From: Allodiplogaster sudhausi
Taxonomy: Eukaryota > Nematoda > Chromadorea > Rhabditida > Diplogasteridae
Direction: 5' to 3'
DNA: 64,000 nucleotides
NCBI GenBank assembly: GCA_945643635.1
Contig: CALZFC010000013.1
Coordinates: 1,651,001-1,715,000, forward strand
The stretch's first letter is position 1, and each line of letters opens with the position of its first letter. Below are positions 46,601-57,610 of the stretch, one piece after another. The notes below the pieces were generated by a model. It worked only from the letters and a program-made list of their open reading frames with translations, did not search any database and had not been told where the DNA came from. The translations under genes were made by a program, and so were the position numbers.

Positions 46601-47150
46601 GTCAATGTGCTGATGGAATGTGTACGGAAATTTGCCACATGGAGAGGTGAGAAAACTCGCGCGCGCCCCGCGAAACGCCAGGCGGGGGCAAAGAGCACCA
46701 CCTCACCAACCAGGTTGTAGTGCAGAAAAGAATGTACAACTTAATTATTATAAAGTGTAATTCCGACCACTATATACTGTAAGCGACTTTTCTCTTCTTC
46801 TTTTTCGTATTATATTTCTTTTGCTTTCAAGATGACATTATTCTGCTGAATTCGTTTAAAGGAAGTAGAAAAACCGCATCTGATAAACTACTACGATTCA
46901 AATGCTGCAAAATTGCCATCTGGAAGAACGGTGATTTGGGGCCCGCTAGAAAATTTCTAATTTGAAGCATCTAACTTCTTTCAAGTTCTGTCATTGTCTC
47001 GCTTTTCTCTATCATTTGTATCTCTCATCCCTTGGTGAAAATGGGGTGCTAAGTGGGCAGGACGGGCAGAGACTCTCCCTTCTTCATACCCGTTGGCACT
47101 CCTTGCATGGATGTGAGAACGCACCGGTCGCATCGACAGAGACGTTTCAT
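41671..47150 (-). CDS. TASOR/FAM208-like protein (PARP-like plus SPOC-like)
   Basis: Exons on the minus strand, 5' to 3': 47,150-47,090 (tentative ATG exon), 46,739-46,598, 46,552-46,468, 46,361-46,260, 45,900-45,811, 45,487-45,305, 45,127-45,014, 44,866-44,757, 44,483-44,337, 44,150-44,015, 43,797-43,639, 43,486-43,323, 42,903-42,758, 42,283-42,098 and 41,780-41,671. Phases agree at every junction, giving about 645 residues. From RFEIASIKKI through SAGVYLSTAVDA, SRILVCKVHTG and LFVYDFDDETKRP...IPYAVLDL the order matches the PARP-like DUF3715 domain of TASOR, a repressor scaffold of the vertebrate HUSH complex. SPOC-like sequence and an acidic tail follow. It is much shorter than vertebrate TASOR (over 1500 residues). 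The family call is from motif memory; the first exon is the weakest part. Confidence 0.6.
43137..43335 (-). repeat. About 170-bp duplication including a splice donor
   Basis: GAGGAAGCCATCGTACCCATGAATGGGC occurs at about 43,138 and again at about 43,308 (given here in full as two abutting blocks: GAGGAAGCCATCG and TACCCATGAATGGGC). On the minus strand this contains the exon end CATTCATGG and its donor GTACGA, followed in both by AT-rich sequence. Confidence 0.8.
43323..44483 (-). CDS. TASOR-like gene, SPOC-like exons
   Basis: Four exons (44,483-44,337; 44,150-44,015; 43,797-43,639; 43,486-43,323) encode alternating beta-strand-like segments: ARGYFVGTGEATFLFDSNW, then SLPDLAFFSVAGKALP, a Lys/Gln-rich insert, LRDVNFLMAGKRAG, and SYILIIPDSIVASELGF, with an 11-Ser run after it. 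This order fits a SPOC-type beta-barrel. It is inference without a structure or profile search. Confidence 0.45.
44757..44866 (-). CDS. TASOR-like gene, end of PARP-like domain
   Basis: LFVYDFDDETKRPVAVLKN followed by VIPYAVLDLRCT mirrors the family pattern of an aromatic-rich YFYEY block, a basic RPR block and a cPYAVvsF block. This motif supports the TASOR assignment more than any other. No Glu is present before the VYD motif where an active PARP would have its third catalytic residue. Confidence 0.6.
45305..45487 (-). CDS. TASOR-like gene, PARP-core exon
   Basis: Encodes 61 residues from LERAVVHGVASVGQ to HTGNEPLG. GVYLSTAVDATL corresponds to the G-x-Y-x-S/A strand of PARP folds, and ILVCKVHTG to the following strand. 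A His in VVHGV and the Tyr in GVYLS sit where the H and Y of the classical H-Y-E triad would be. Acceptor CAG at 45,488-45,490; donor GTACGC. An alternative donor (AAG/GTGCAC) inside would remove nine codons in phase. Confidence 0.6.
45515..45656. repeat. 29-bp minisatellite in an intron
   Basis: About five copies of a 29-bp unit containing TAATGTTACTTGCTAGAAAA lie between the 45.3-45.5 kb and 45.8-45.9 kb exons. Confidence 0.85.
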
Positions 47151-47159
47151 ATTGTATCC

Positions 47160-47797
47160 AAAAAGATAAATGCAAATTTCTGGCTAAATAATGATTTGCA
47201 TAAAACGGGAGCGCCACTTTTTGACCAAACTTGATCATGTAGGAAAATAAGAGAAGAAGCTTTTTTTTCGTCGGATACTTCCTTTAATGTATTATTCTTG
47301 CTAAATCTCATTTGCAATTTGTTAATATTTTTTATCACTTATCAGTTATCCAAACTCGAGGCTGACAATATTTACAAACAACGAAACAATTTCTGAGCGA
47401 AATATAATTGCAAGTGAGCATTTCATTTGGTTTGGCGATGACAAAAAAATGCATAAAGTGAATGAGAAGGAAGGGTACATAATTAGTAAGGAGAACTTGG
47501 CCAACATATGAGATTACTGTAATATTAAATGCACCTTTTGTAAGAGATAAGAAAATATTAGCCCTAAACAAGCCGCGCCTCGTTTAGTCTTGGTAAGAGA
47601 ACCCGCGATAAATGAAGACGATAGCCCGTAGGTATCCGTGAAGAACATTTTGGCTCCTGCACACAGTGAGGATACTGTAGCAACACTATAAGGGGCGCAT
47701 ATCCAGATCGTAATGGAATCGTAATTGATTAACATCTAACGAGATGGGGTACGGTAGAATTAGACTACGGTAATGTTGACGGAAATTCCTGATGTTG
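47160..47797. other. Spacer between the two minus-strand genes
   Basis: Moderately AT-rich, about 640 bp, without a tract or recognised repeat. It should hold the 3' UTR of the membrane-protein gene and the promoter or trans-splice region of the TASOR-like gene. No clear polyadenylation or spliced-leader signal could be fixed. Confidence 0.4.
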
Positions 47798-48645
47798 CTA
47801 GACATAAGTCATTGAAGAGGTGCCACGTAATGGCGGCGGCTGTTGATAAGGCAAAGGCGCCGTCTGTTGAGGAGGGCAGCTTTCGTCACTTCTAAAGAAA
47901 AATGCGATTAAAACGATGAAAAACAAGGTTAAAATCTGTATTCCTCTCCATATTTCCTTCTCTGCATTTCTCCCATTCTCTTTAATTTCTATTCTTTCTG
48001 TCTCTATCTCTTACCTCACTAACTCTCTTTCATTCTCTCTCTCTCCCTTTCTCTCTGTCTCCTTGTCTCTCCCTCTATCTCTGTCTCCTTCTCTCAATAT
48101 CTATCCCTTTCTTCGTTATAGCTGTCACTCCACTCTCAATTTTCTCTGTCTCTCCTATTTTACTCACCCGTTGCTGCCAGGTGGCGACCTCCATTGCCTA
48201 CTGGGCGCCGTGCCATATCCACTCTCCCGGCCCCTCGACGACGCCGACGCAGCAGCCAGATATGGATGTGACGTCATCAGACCAGACGATGACGTCATCG
48301 GGCCACCGGATGAATTGTCGCCTGCAATAAATTAAAAGACTTCCGCGAAAAGAACCGAACCCGGGATGTCCGGAATGAAAGCGCTAGAACACAACAACCT
48401 GGCCAAACTCCGAACCTTGCGCGCTCCTCTGATCCTTCTCGGCGATCGCGCGCAGCTCATGCTCAAAGGACGACGACGAGGAGCCGGTCGGCGAGAGCGC
48501 GGGCTCGTCTTCCGAGATGGAAGAAGAAGACGCGACGGGCGGAGGGGGCGGCGGCCGGCAGAGGGGCGGAGGCCGACGACGCATTGAGGACACGGCGGCC
48601 AACGACGATCTTGTTGGCACGGCGCCAAAATCACTCGAGACACAG
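47798..48645 (-). CDS. Last three exons of the cytoplasmic tail
   Basis: Exon 48,645-48,416 has RRRPPPLCRPPPPPP and a SEDEPALSPTGSS block. Exon 48,321-48,168 has RESGYGTAPSRQWRSPPGS. Exon 47,891-47,798 has PLPYQQPPPLRG and ends SMTYV before TAG at 47,798-47,800. The poly-Pro segments resemble SH3 or EVH1 ligands. Confidence 0.8.
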
Positions 48646-49472
48646 CTAAAAGGGTATTTCTCATTGTCAGTGGAAATCACCGGAAAATAACTGTTAAGGA
48701 ACTGAACTAGGATTTACTGTAGAATTGGGCGACAGTTTTTGAAAACATTATTATCTATGCCCCTAATTGCTGCTCATATCGATCAATGTCATAAACCAAT
48801 TGATCAAAGAAAAGGTGTTCTGTATGATATATAGACACACTCAAAACAGACAATTCGCACCGATTTGGTGGTCGCGGCGGTGGCGCAGTCCCGAGCGTGT
48901 ACGCGATTCCGTCACGGCTGCACGTCACGACGTAGGGGAGACCGCGATTTGGAATCGAAGAAGGGCCGTAAGTTCCGGGAGGTCCGTGGTGTGTCTGGTA
49001 AACATCGCCGGCACCCGTCGCACCGCCGCCGTCAATCTCTTCGTAGTGCCTACCGAGAGTGCCGGGCGAGACGGCGGCAGCCGAGCCGGGCACAAGGCGC
49101 AGCGTGGACGCGCGCATGCCGCACGAAGAGGATGACGAGTTGCGGAGGCAGCCGGCGGCATGCCTGAAAAAGCGGGGTGGTTGGCTGGCCGAGTGCTAAC
49201 TGCCCTGGAGCCCAAGGCGAATGTTGAAGGTTCGATTCCGCTTATTGTTAGGTGCTGAATGCTAGATAGTAAAATGGATAGACCCCCACTTCGCTGCGAT
49301 TATCCGCTCGTTAAAAAAACACAACCAGAAGTTCCGAACTGTAATCCCCGCGATGGCCGAGGCCGTTCTGAATGGTATCTTGACAGACGGGGTGATGGAT
49401 GGATGGGTGATGATCTGTCTTTTACTCTCTCGCACTCATTATCTTTCTCTCTCTTTTACTCTCTCGCCGCCT

Positions 49473-49510
<38 letters not shown>

Positions 49511-49528
49511 ATTCTCGCTCTAGCTCTC

Positions 49529-49585
<57 letters not shown>

Positions 49586-50094
49586 ATCTGTAAACCCACT
49601 CCCTCTCCCCCACTCCCTAATTGAACAGTCTCCTCAATCTGCGCTCGCTTCCTGCCATAGAACGACGAATAAATGATGAATTGGCTGGATCAACTTGCCC
49701 CTGATGGATCACTCTTATCCTTTTCTTTCTCTTTTCTTTCCTTCTCTTTCCTTTCTTAGTCTCGCACTTTCTCTCTCTCTCTCTCTTTCTCTTTTTCCCT
49801 CTCTTTCTCTCTCTTTCTCTTTCTCTCTCTCTCTCTATTTTCTCTCTCTCTCTTTCGCTCTCTATCTCTCTTTCTACTTCATTCCCTATATCATCATCAC
49901 CTGTACTTTTCACATTCGGCTGTTGACTGTGTAATAGTCGAGGAAATGGATAAGGAGAGAATAGTAGACTTCTACCATATGCCTTTATCATGACATAGAA
50001 GAGATTAGAGAGGAATTTGATGACAGAGAGTGGTTGAGAGAGAGAGAGAGAAAACGATGAGAAAGAGACAGCGTGAGCGACAGAGAGAGAGAGA

Positions 50095-50127
<33 letters not shown>

Positions 50128-50413
50128 CGAGTTGTAGGATACAACAAAAACTATTCTCTCACCTCAACGATGCCGGAGTTGCGACGAAGGCACCATTGCC
50201 ACCGTAGACGGCGATGCCCTGAAAGCAGAGCATTCTGTTACAAGTCCATATATTCCTCTCCCTCTTTCTCTACCTTTCCCTAGCTCTCTCTAGCCCCTTC
50301 TCTCCTTTCACCCTTCCCTCACTCTCTTCTCTCTCTCCTTTCACCCTTCCCTCACTCTCTTCTCTCTCTTCTCTCGCTCTCTCCCTTTTTCTCTCTCTCT
50401 TCTCTCTCTTTCT

Positions 50414-50454
<41 letters not shown>

Positions 50455-50457
50455 CCC

Positions 50458-50495
<38 letters not shown>

Positions 50496-52978
50496 CCCTC
50501 CAACCTGGCTAGTAATAACCGGATAGCTGCCAGCTGCCGCCGCCGCCGCCCCTCCCCCCTTCATCGAGTTGTACGTCCACAGCTGATCTGCCGACGTCAG
50601 GATGGCCTCTGTCGAAGTGGCCGTCTTCTTCTTCGCCGCACTCCTGCTGCCAGTGTTGCCTCGTCGCCGAGAACGCCTTAATTATTTTAACTCATCAATT
50701 TCAATTACTAATTATAACTTGTTTTACTTAATTAATTTATTCATTATTTTAAATAATTAAGCTATCTACATAGTTATATGGGCTTTTATTCATAAAGTTG
50801 CCAACGTTGTTCCCTTTATCAAATGCCTTAAACTCACAGTCGGCCCTTTAAGGAGATCGACAAAAGTCCCTATCGTTTGTTCTAATCTTGTCTGCTGCCG
50901 TTCGTCTTGCAATGAAATTGAATGGAGACTAGCTCCGGAAGTCTCTCCGTTTGTTGGAGAGAGAGAGGCGCAGAACGAGTGCCTCCGAATTTCAGGCAAA
51001 ATGAATTCTGGCTTGTAGCAAAGCAACACGCGATTGTAGGAAGCTGTTCTGTTCTTTTTGGAAGCGAGCGGCAACCAACGAGTTGTGATAGTACGACGGG
51101 TGGGGAGGGCATAGGGCTCTGACCCCCGGTGGCCGCCCGGTTTACGACTCTCTGTGTCTTTCTCTCTATCTCTCTCTCTCTCTTTCTCTCTTTCTCTCTC
51201 TCTCTTTTTCTCTCTTTCTCTCTTTCTCTCTCTTCTCTCTCTCTCTCTCTCTCTTCGCTCTCACCCCCGGCGATTGCAATCGAGTGCAAATCTGATTAGG
51301 ATGCGCTCGCTGATGCCAACCGAGGAGACAAGCTGCCTTGTTTGGCATGGCGGCTTACACAGATGACGCATACAATTGGAGGATTCATGGAAGAGAGAGA
51401 GAGAGAGGGAGAGAGAGAGCAAGAGTAGAAAGAGAGAGGGAGAGAGAGAGTGTGTATGAGCGACAAAGAGAAAGAGAGTGAGAGAGGCATGGTGGAAAGA
51501 AAAAGAGAAAATAATGCATACTGGCAGCTTACCCTTGAAGGTGTGTACGAAATTACAGAAATGATCTTATAATGGAAATTATCCCGCCTCTAAGGCACCC
51601 ACCGAAAACATAAAAATGAGAAGTTTGTAAATAAAGGGCCACCAAATCAAATCCACCGGCTCCTCCTGGAATGATAGTTTTTAATTGAAATTTTGGTTCA
51701 GGGATTTTATGCAAAAATTATGAAGAACTTTTTTACCTAATTCTAAAAATCGGCGGTGGGAGAAAGAAAATTCTCTGAATAATTTAGCAGAAAATGGTAG
51801 CTATTTTTCTTCTGTTTCTAATGTACATAACATACAACTTTTTATAGTGTGAAGCATGCGGACATATATTATTTATTGCCATAAGAGACAAGTCTAATAT
51901 TTTGTCAATGGCAAAAATGCATGTTTTTTTCAACACAAGTAGCGCAGCCTTCTACTGAACGATTTGACTGGCATTATTGCTGAAGATGGCTCTGGGGGAG
52001 CCTTTCAAAAGATGCTTGGATTGCGTCGGGTTGACGCGCAGAGAATAAGAGGAATTATAATTATTTATATATATAAGACTCAAATTAGCTTCTACCTGAT
52101 GACGGCAACAAATGAAGCTTTCATTTTCATTGCTAATTTAATAAGCATGGGCAGCATCGCAAATCCACCGGTGCGCAAAATAATTATGAATATAAATCGG
52201 AAAGTAGCAAGCCTTAATGTTAGTAATACAAAAAATAGAAATAAAATAAATTTTAGTCAAAATAATTCTTCTTTGAATAAGACAAAAAGGGCGCGAATTC
52301 TTGGAAGTTTTTGGAGTTCATTCAAATTCTAAGACAATTTTCAGCTCTCACCTTTTTAGCAAAAAGGCGATGGCCGCGAGGCAGAACACGAGGCAGAGCG
52401 TCGCGGTCGCGGCCGTGGCGAAAACGAGGAGTCGTTGGGCGTCGGCCGGCGGTGCGAAGGGCGCCGCACCCGATTCTGGACGGGTTTTCGACGACGAGGC
52501 GCCAGCACCGGCGCCAGCCAGCCGGTTGAAGGGCGCCGGCGGCCACTCGCATGATGGGGCCTGGAAGAGAATAATTAAAAATAATTATTAATTTAACTTA
52601 AAATTTTTCTTTCATTTATTTATTAATATTTTTGAATACAGTAATGCTAATTATTTTTATTAATTTTTTTGAAAGTGGTTTATCTTTTTTCTCTATCTCT
52701 TTCTTGAGGTTGACCTCGTTTTCCTCTCTTTTCTCTCCTCCTGTTCATCAACTCCTTCGTACTCAAATTGCTTTCCATATCGTGACCTTGGTGGCACTCC
52801 TTACACGATGCTGTCAGCGCACTGTTGTTTGAGGGCAGGGGAGAGAGGGAGAGGGAGAGAGGGAGAGAGAGAAGGAGAAAGAGAGAGAGAGAGAGCGTAA
52901 GGGAGAGAGAGAGAGGGAGAGAGAGATCGAGAGAGATCGAGTAATGAGAGAGCGAGAGAGAGAGATAAAGAGAGAAGA

Positions 52979-53022
<44 letters not shown>

Positions 53023-54460
53023 GAGAGAGAGAGAGAAAGAGATAGAAAGAGAGGGAGAGAGAAAGGGAGAGGAAGAGAAAAGGGGGGATATATGAGAAAA
53101 AGATAGAAAGGTTAAAAGAGGATTATCGACGCACTCTCCCGTCATGTTCTTATCCACCGTGATCCACTCGTTATCCGCCTGTCCACAAGTGGCCAAGCCA
53201 CTCTGCTATTTTTATGCGCCAGTGGATAGAGGAGAGAGAGAGAGACAGAGAGAGAGAAAGAATGAGAGAGAACAGCGAGAGATCGAGAGAGAGGAGAGAG
53301 ACAGAGAAAGAGAAAGAGAGAGAGAAGAGAGAGAGAGAGACAAACAAAAAACGAGGACAATATTCCTGCGCCGATTATAGGCTTTGCCTCTCTCTCTCTC
53401 TCTCTTCCCTATCCGGAAGGACCACAACACCTGGCTTAGGCTACTGAAGCTGAATCTGATATGTATTGCATTTTCTTCTTCTCAACTCAATCATTGATCT
53501 CCTCGATCAATAGTTCTAAATGTAATATGTCAGATCATTCTATTATTGTTTGAATAAATTGACATGAGTTACAGCTGCGACGTAGGAGAAGATGTAACTA
53601 TTGCTATGTACATATGTATATTGTTTTCTCTACGCTCCAAAAGCTGACAAGCGACTTACCAGCAAAATACTTAAGCTAATCTCATATCTACAGGACACAG
53701 ATCTACAGGGTCGCGGCGAATTGTGGGGGAATGATTCATTTGATTAAATAGTTCGTAGATAAACATTTTTAGGTCTGAATATGAATTGGTTGAATTGTAG
53801 GATTTTTTTTAGGTTTTGGATTTGCGGGGGAGGGGGTGGTTGAAGACCTCACTAGTCCCGCTCCCTCCTCTCTCTTGAGCAATGTATTTCATGGAATTCC
53901 ATAATTCCATCTCCTCTCTCTCTCTGTCTCGGGATTTGAGTGACGGCTCATATGATGAATTGGCAACGGCCGTCTAGTAAAAGAGAGAGAGAGAGAGAGA
54001 GACAGAGAGAGAGAGTGAGGGAGAGGGAGGGAGGGAGAGCGAGAGTGAGAGACAGATAGGCAAAGCAGGATGAAATGAATGGCAAAGATATGCACATAGA
54101 AGGAAGAATGGTGTCTGCTTTCTCTATCATATATTCTTTCTCTTCCAATCTCTCTATCTCCCTTCTCTCTCTTTATCTCTGTCTCTCTCTTTATCTCTGT
54201 CTCTCTCTAACTCTCCCTCTCTTTCCTTCTCTCTCTCTATCTCTCTCTCTCTCTTTCTCCCTGTGCCGTCATTTCTCATTCTTATATGAATCTTCTTATC
54301 TCTCCAGAGCAATAGGCAAGCGCAAGCTTCCAAAATCCATCAAAATCTCCAGGCGCCCGCACTTCCCCCAATGGATGCCAAAAGCAAAGCAAGTGATGGA
54401 ATGGGCTAGCGAGCAAAAATGAATAAACAGAACTGGCAAGGACTCTCTTTCTCTCTCTCG

Positions 54461-54508
<48 letters not shown>

Positions 54509-55566
54509 CCTCTCGTTCTGCCAATTTCTCTCTCTTTCGCGCCCTATCTCATTCTCTCTCACTGGCTGGCTGGTGCTTATGGTTAGCAAAAAAAACTGCT
54601 GATAAACAAATCAACAGTGTATATATTAAAAAGATGAACTATCCCATCTGTCGCTCCCACACTCCCAAACTCAACATCACGCTCATCTAGCTCACCCTCT
54701 TTTTTTTGCTCCCTCTCACCCTCTCTCAATTTCGCACTCTCTCACTCTCTTAACAAGAAATTTACCACACACTCACATCAGCGATATGGAGTACAATGCT
54801 ACAACTTATGAAACCTATTCTTCAAATGTAAAAAAAAAATTAATCAGAGACAATAATAAATCATATGTAGCTATCATATTCTTAATAAATTTTTGATATA
54901 ATTAATAGTAAGAATAATCTATTTTTTTATATAAATGAAAATAATTTAAAAAGAGTTGCTCTCGACCTTCTCGAATTCCTGTCTGTTCCCGTTTTGCGCG
55001 AGGAGATGCCACACGAGCGACGGATCGGGCGGCGGTCGAAGGAGACGCCAGTCGGCGGGCGGCGTCTCAAACGGAAAACGAGTGTCATTTCAAAACTACA
55101 TTTAAAATGTTTTGGCGGAAAAATTAATTAAAAAAAAAAACATATAAATTCATTTAATAAGCGAAGGTCGTCGTTCTGCGGAGTCTCAAAGTGAAAACGA
55201 ATGAAAATTTTCAAAGCTACATAGTTTCAAAATGTTTTGGCGGGAAAATTAATGATATCGAATAGTTTATTTAGAAAATTAGTGGATGTATTGTCTCCCA
55301 GATGGAAGACAAGGTTTTTTTCGATCAAAATATATGAACATATTTTATTATAGAAAACATATTGGCTGAAAAGATCCATGAAGATGGTAAAAAAAAAATA
55401 TAACTATTAAAAAAAAAAGAAAAAAAAATATTTTTTACCTGGCGACAAGCGCAATTAGCCGTCGCTCGCGTGGATGTTGCTCGACTTCTTGAAGAGGTCG
55501 CGGACATGGTCGAAGAGATGGTCACTTCTAGTGGGCGCTCTCGCAATCTCTAGCATTGCATGTTTC
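47798..55566 (-). CDS. Single-pass membrane protein, 3' part of gene
   Basis: Minus-strand exons, 5' to 3': 55,566-55,439 (frameshifted), 55,065-54,967, 52,560-52,352, 50,676-50,505, 50,218-50,163, 49,163-48,861, 48,645-48,416, 48,321-48,168 and 47,891-47,798. From 55,065 onward all junctions agree in phase. The product has a Pro-rich juxtamembrane stretch, one membrane segment (LLVFATAATATLCLVFCLAA), a basic stop-transfer LLKRRSRRR, and about 370 cytoplasmic residues rich in Ser, Pro and Gly. It ends TSSMTYV, which fits a class I PDZ ligand. Visible motifs are YEEI (SH2-ligand type) and poly-Pro runs. Guidance or adhesion receptors are the likely class, but no diagnostic extracellular domain lies in the window. 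The 5' part is missing, either upstream or beyond the window. Confidence 0.7.
48861..49163 (-). CDS. Cytoplasmic exon with YEEI and poly-Pro
   Basis: 100 codons: NSSSSSCG, LGRHYEEIDGGG, DVYQTHHGPPGTYGPS, GLPYVVTCSRDGIAYT, then APPPRPPNR. Tyr residues in YEEI, DVY, TYG and AYT contexts suggest tyrosine phosphorylation docking sites, which is inference. Confidence 0.75.
49172..49250 (+). other. tRNA-like relic in an intron
   Basis: Contains an A-box-like TGGCCGAGTGCTAAC and a perfect B-box-like GGTTCGATTCC at tRNA-like spacing, reminiscent of Ser/Leu tRNAs. The acceptor and T stems do not pair well, so this is at best a degenerate tRNA or a SINE head. Confidence 0.3.
49420..50135. repeat. CT and GA tracts within an intron
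   Basis: CT tracts at 49,425-49,615 and 49,720-49,875 and a GA tract at 50,037-50,130, between the 49.1 kb and 50.2 kb exons. Frames through them give only Ser/Leu or Arg/Glu polymers. Confidence 0.9.
50163..50676 (-). CDS. Two membrane-proximal cytoplasmic exons
   Basis: Exon 50,676-50,505 encodes the basic stop-transfer, AAKKKTATSTEAILTSADQL, WTYNSMK and an Ala run. Exon 50,218-50,163 encodes GIAVYGGNGAFVATPASL. The 285 bp between them are almost entirely CT repeat on the plus strand. Confidence 0.75.
50677..52351. other. Intron with CT/GA tracts, no exon seen
   Basis: CT tract at 51,150-51,255 and GA block at 51,388-51,485, otherwise AT-rich. A 122-codon plus-strand frame at 51,964-52,332 has no recognisable motif and lies in the intron. 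Confidence 0.5.
52352..52560 (-). CDS. Transmembrane exon
   Basis: 69 codons plus two bases. SCEWPPAPFNRL, then an Ala/Gly/Ser/Pro linker, then about 24 uninterrupted hydrophobic residues ending FLLK. The acceptor is CAG at 52,561-52,563 and the donor GTGAGA. The next exon begins with RSRRRGN, giving the positive-inside charge expected for a type I protein. Confidence 0.8.
52561..54966. repeat. Large intron packed with GA/CT tracts
   Basis: GA tracts at 52,838-53,085, 53,228-53,345 and 53,980-54,055; CT tracts at 53,388-53,410, 54,130-54,260 and 54,443-54,560. I see no exon between the 52.5 and 55.0 kb exons, and those two join in phase. Confidence 0.7.
55060..55260. repeat. Duplicated acceptor flank
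   Basis: GTCTCAAA.G.AAAACGA..G...TTCAAA.CTACAT...AAAATGTTTTGGCGG occurs at 55,064-55,125 and again at 55,180-55,245. The first copy includes the acceptor of the 55.0 kb exon, so the intron carries a decayed second acceptor. Confidence 0.7.
55439..55566 (-). CDS. Extracellular exon with an apparent frameshift
   Basis: A CT tract and TCCAG acceptor lead into a frame KHAMLEIARAP...DHLFDHVRDLFKKSSNIHASDG with strongly GC-ending codons. It then hits TAA at 55,455-55,457 before a good CAG/GTAAAA donor. The frame that joins the next exon (phase 0) is open after that point as NCACRQ. One extra base at the TAA would explain both, so this is a pseudogene lesion or a sequence error. Confidence 0.55.
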
Positions 55567-56884
55567 CTGGAGAGGAAGAGAGTGAGAGAGAGAGAGAGGG
55601 GAGAGAGAGAAAGAGAGAAACAGATTGATTGAAAACATCGCGAGTGAAAACAAATTGCAAACCACCAAGAAGCATATGTCATTTCAACCATTATCAAAGC
55701 AGTAAGAACAACGGGCTAGAAGAAATATTTGCAGACACCGAAAACCGAGGTAGCGAAATAAAAATAAGGGAAAGAAATTAAGAATTTAAATAAATAGTGC
55801 TAGAGTGACGCTTGAGGAAACATATCCGACATGTTGTATCAACATTTAACTTTGTCGGTAGTTCAAGAAGGCAGATAGAGCTGGGCGATTTAGCAGATCA
55901 AGACTTGTCCAAGTGACCTATTATCACTTGACCGAAATTATTCGACGAAAAAAAGAACAAGAAGGGTGCTCCATATCAAAATACATATGTACATGTGTGA
56001 TCACGTCGAGCTTGCAGTAGTGGAGAACATGGTCATGGAGAAGAGAGAAAGATTGGCGTATGAGAAGCTGTAGAAAAAAGGGGCAGACCAATAGTTGGAA
56101 GGCTGAAGAATAGAGTGAGAGAGAACGTGAGAGAGAGAGAGTGGGAGAGAGAGAACGAGAGAGCGAGTGGAGAAAGAGGGAGAGGGGAAGAGAGAGAGTG
56201 GGAGAAAGAGAGTTGAGAAAGAGGGCGAGAGTGAAAGAGAGACTGAAGAGATGTGGGGGCCCCACGCGGCGGTGGTAGAGCAATGACATCTGTGCAGATA
56301 GTTGCCCGGAGCAGCACTCATAAAAGATAATTATAGCTTTGTGACTCGGCTCGCGGGCCTGAATAAGGACACGGAAGGATAAGGAGAGGGGGGATAGGAA
56401 GGAGAGAGAGAGAGAGAAAGAGAGAGAGAGGGAGAGAGAGAGAGGGAGAGAGAAAAGAGGGAGAGACAGATCATGATCATGGGGGGATGCAGTGATCTGA
56501 GCGAGAGTATGTTTTGAAAGAGTGTGAGAGAGGGAGAGAGAGAGAGAGAGAGACAGGGAGATAGAGGAAGATTCTGTGTGGAACACCGGAAGGCACGAAG
56601 CTTCCGCGGTACTCCGAATGCTTCCCGCGCTTTTTCTCTCACCTTCTCTCTCTCGCTCTCTCTCTCTCTCTCTCACTCTCTCTCTCGCTCTCTCTCACTC
56701 TCTCTCTCACTCTCTCTCTCTCTCACCGGCGCCAGGACATAAAATATGCCCTTTTTATGCTCTGTTTCTGTGCCCGGCCGCCTGCCTCAGCAGAAAGAGG
56801 AAGAGAGAGCGACATTGTGAATATGTTTGACAACAGTGGCGGCTGGCCTTTTTCTTGCCTTGGCCACAGAGGTCAGAGGAAGTT

Positions 56885-56927
<43 letters not shown>

Positions 56928-57569
56928 ACTATATCTCCATCTCTCTCTCTTGCTCTCTCTATCTCTACCTTCCTAGATCCGAGGAAGTAAAAACACTTTT
57001 TTTAAGGTCAGAGCGTGCTACCCTTTCTTGCCATTACGGCACGGCAACAGACGGTAACTTTGAAATAACATTTGCAAATATTAATTTTCCTTTGGAAAAT
57101 GGCACCTGCATGGTGACCAAGAAAAGAATAAAACGTTTGAAATGAGAGAGAAAAAAGGAGTCGGCTTAGCCAGGATTGGAAACTCGCCCTCTCTCTCTCT
57201 TTCTCTCTCTCTCTTGGACACAGGTTGGCGTTGCATGCAAATGACAGGGTTGAAATGGAAGGAGAGATAGAGAGAAGAGAGATTTAGAGAGAGCGGGAGA
57301 GAGAGATAGGGAGAGAGAATGAGAGAGAGGAGAGAGAGAGAAAAAAAGAGGGAAATAGAGAAAGAGAGCGAAAGAGAGAGAGAGAGAGTGAGAGAGAGAG
57401 AAGGACAGAGCATAAAAAAGAAGACAGTTTTGTTGCTTTTGTGGCTGCGCTCGTGTATACAGCTACTACTTACACATTCCGATAGAAATGTCAGTCATGG
57501 GAATGAGGCTGGGAAAGCACAAGGAAAAGTGCACCGTATTGCACGGGGCGGGTGGCAAAGAAGACATGG

Positions 57570-57610
<41 letters not shown>

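Noticed and set aside
48265..48306. Two TGACGTCA (CRE-like) palindromes
   Set aside because: They fall inside a coding exon, where they encode repeated Met-Thr-Ser. A regulatory role is not supported.
51964..52332. 122-codon plus-strand frame
   Set aside because: AT-rich composition, no motif, and located in an intron of the minus-strand gene. Probably chance.
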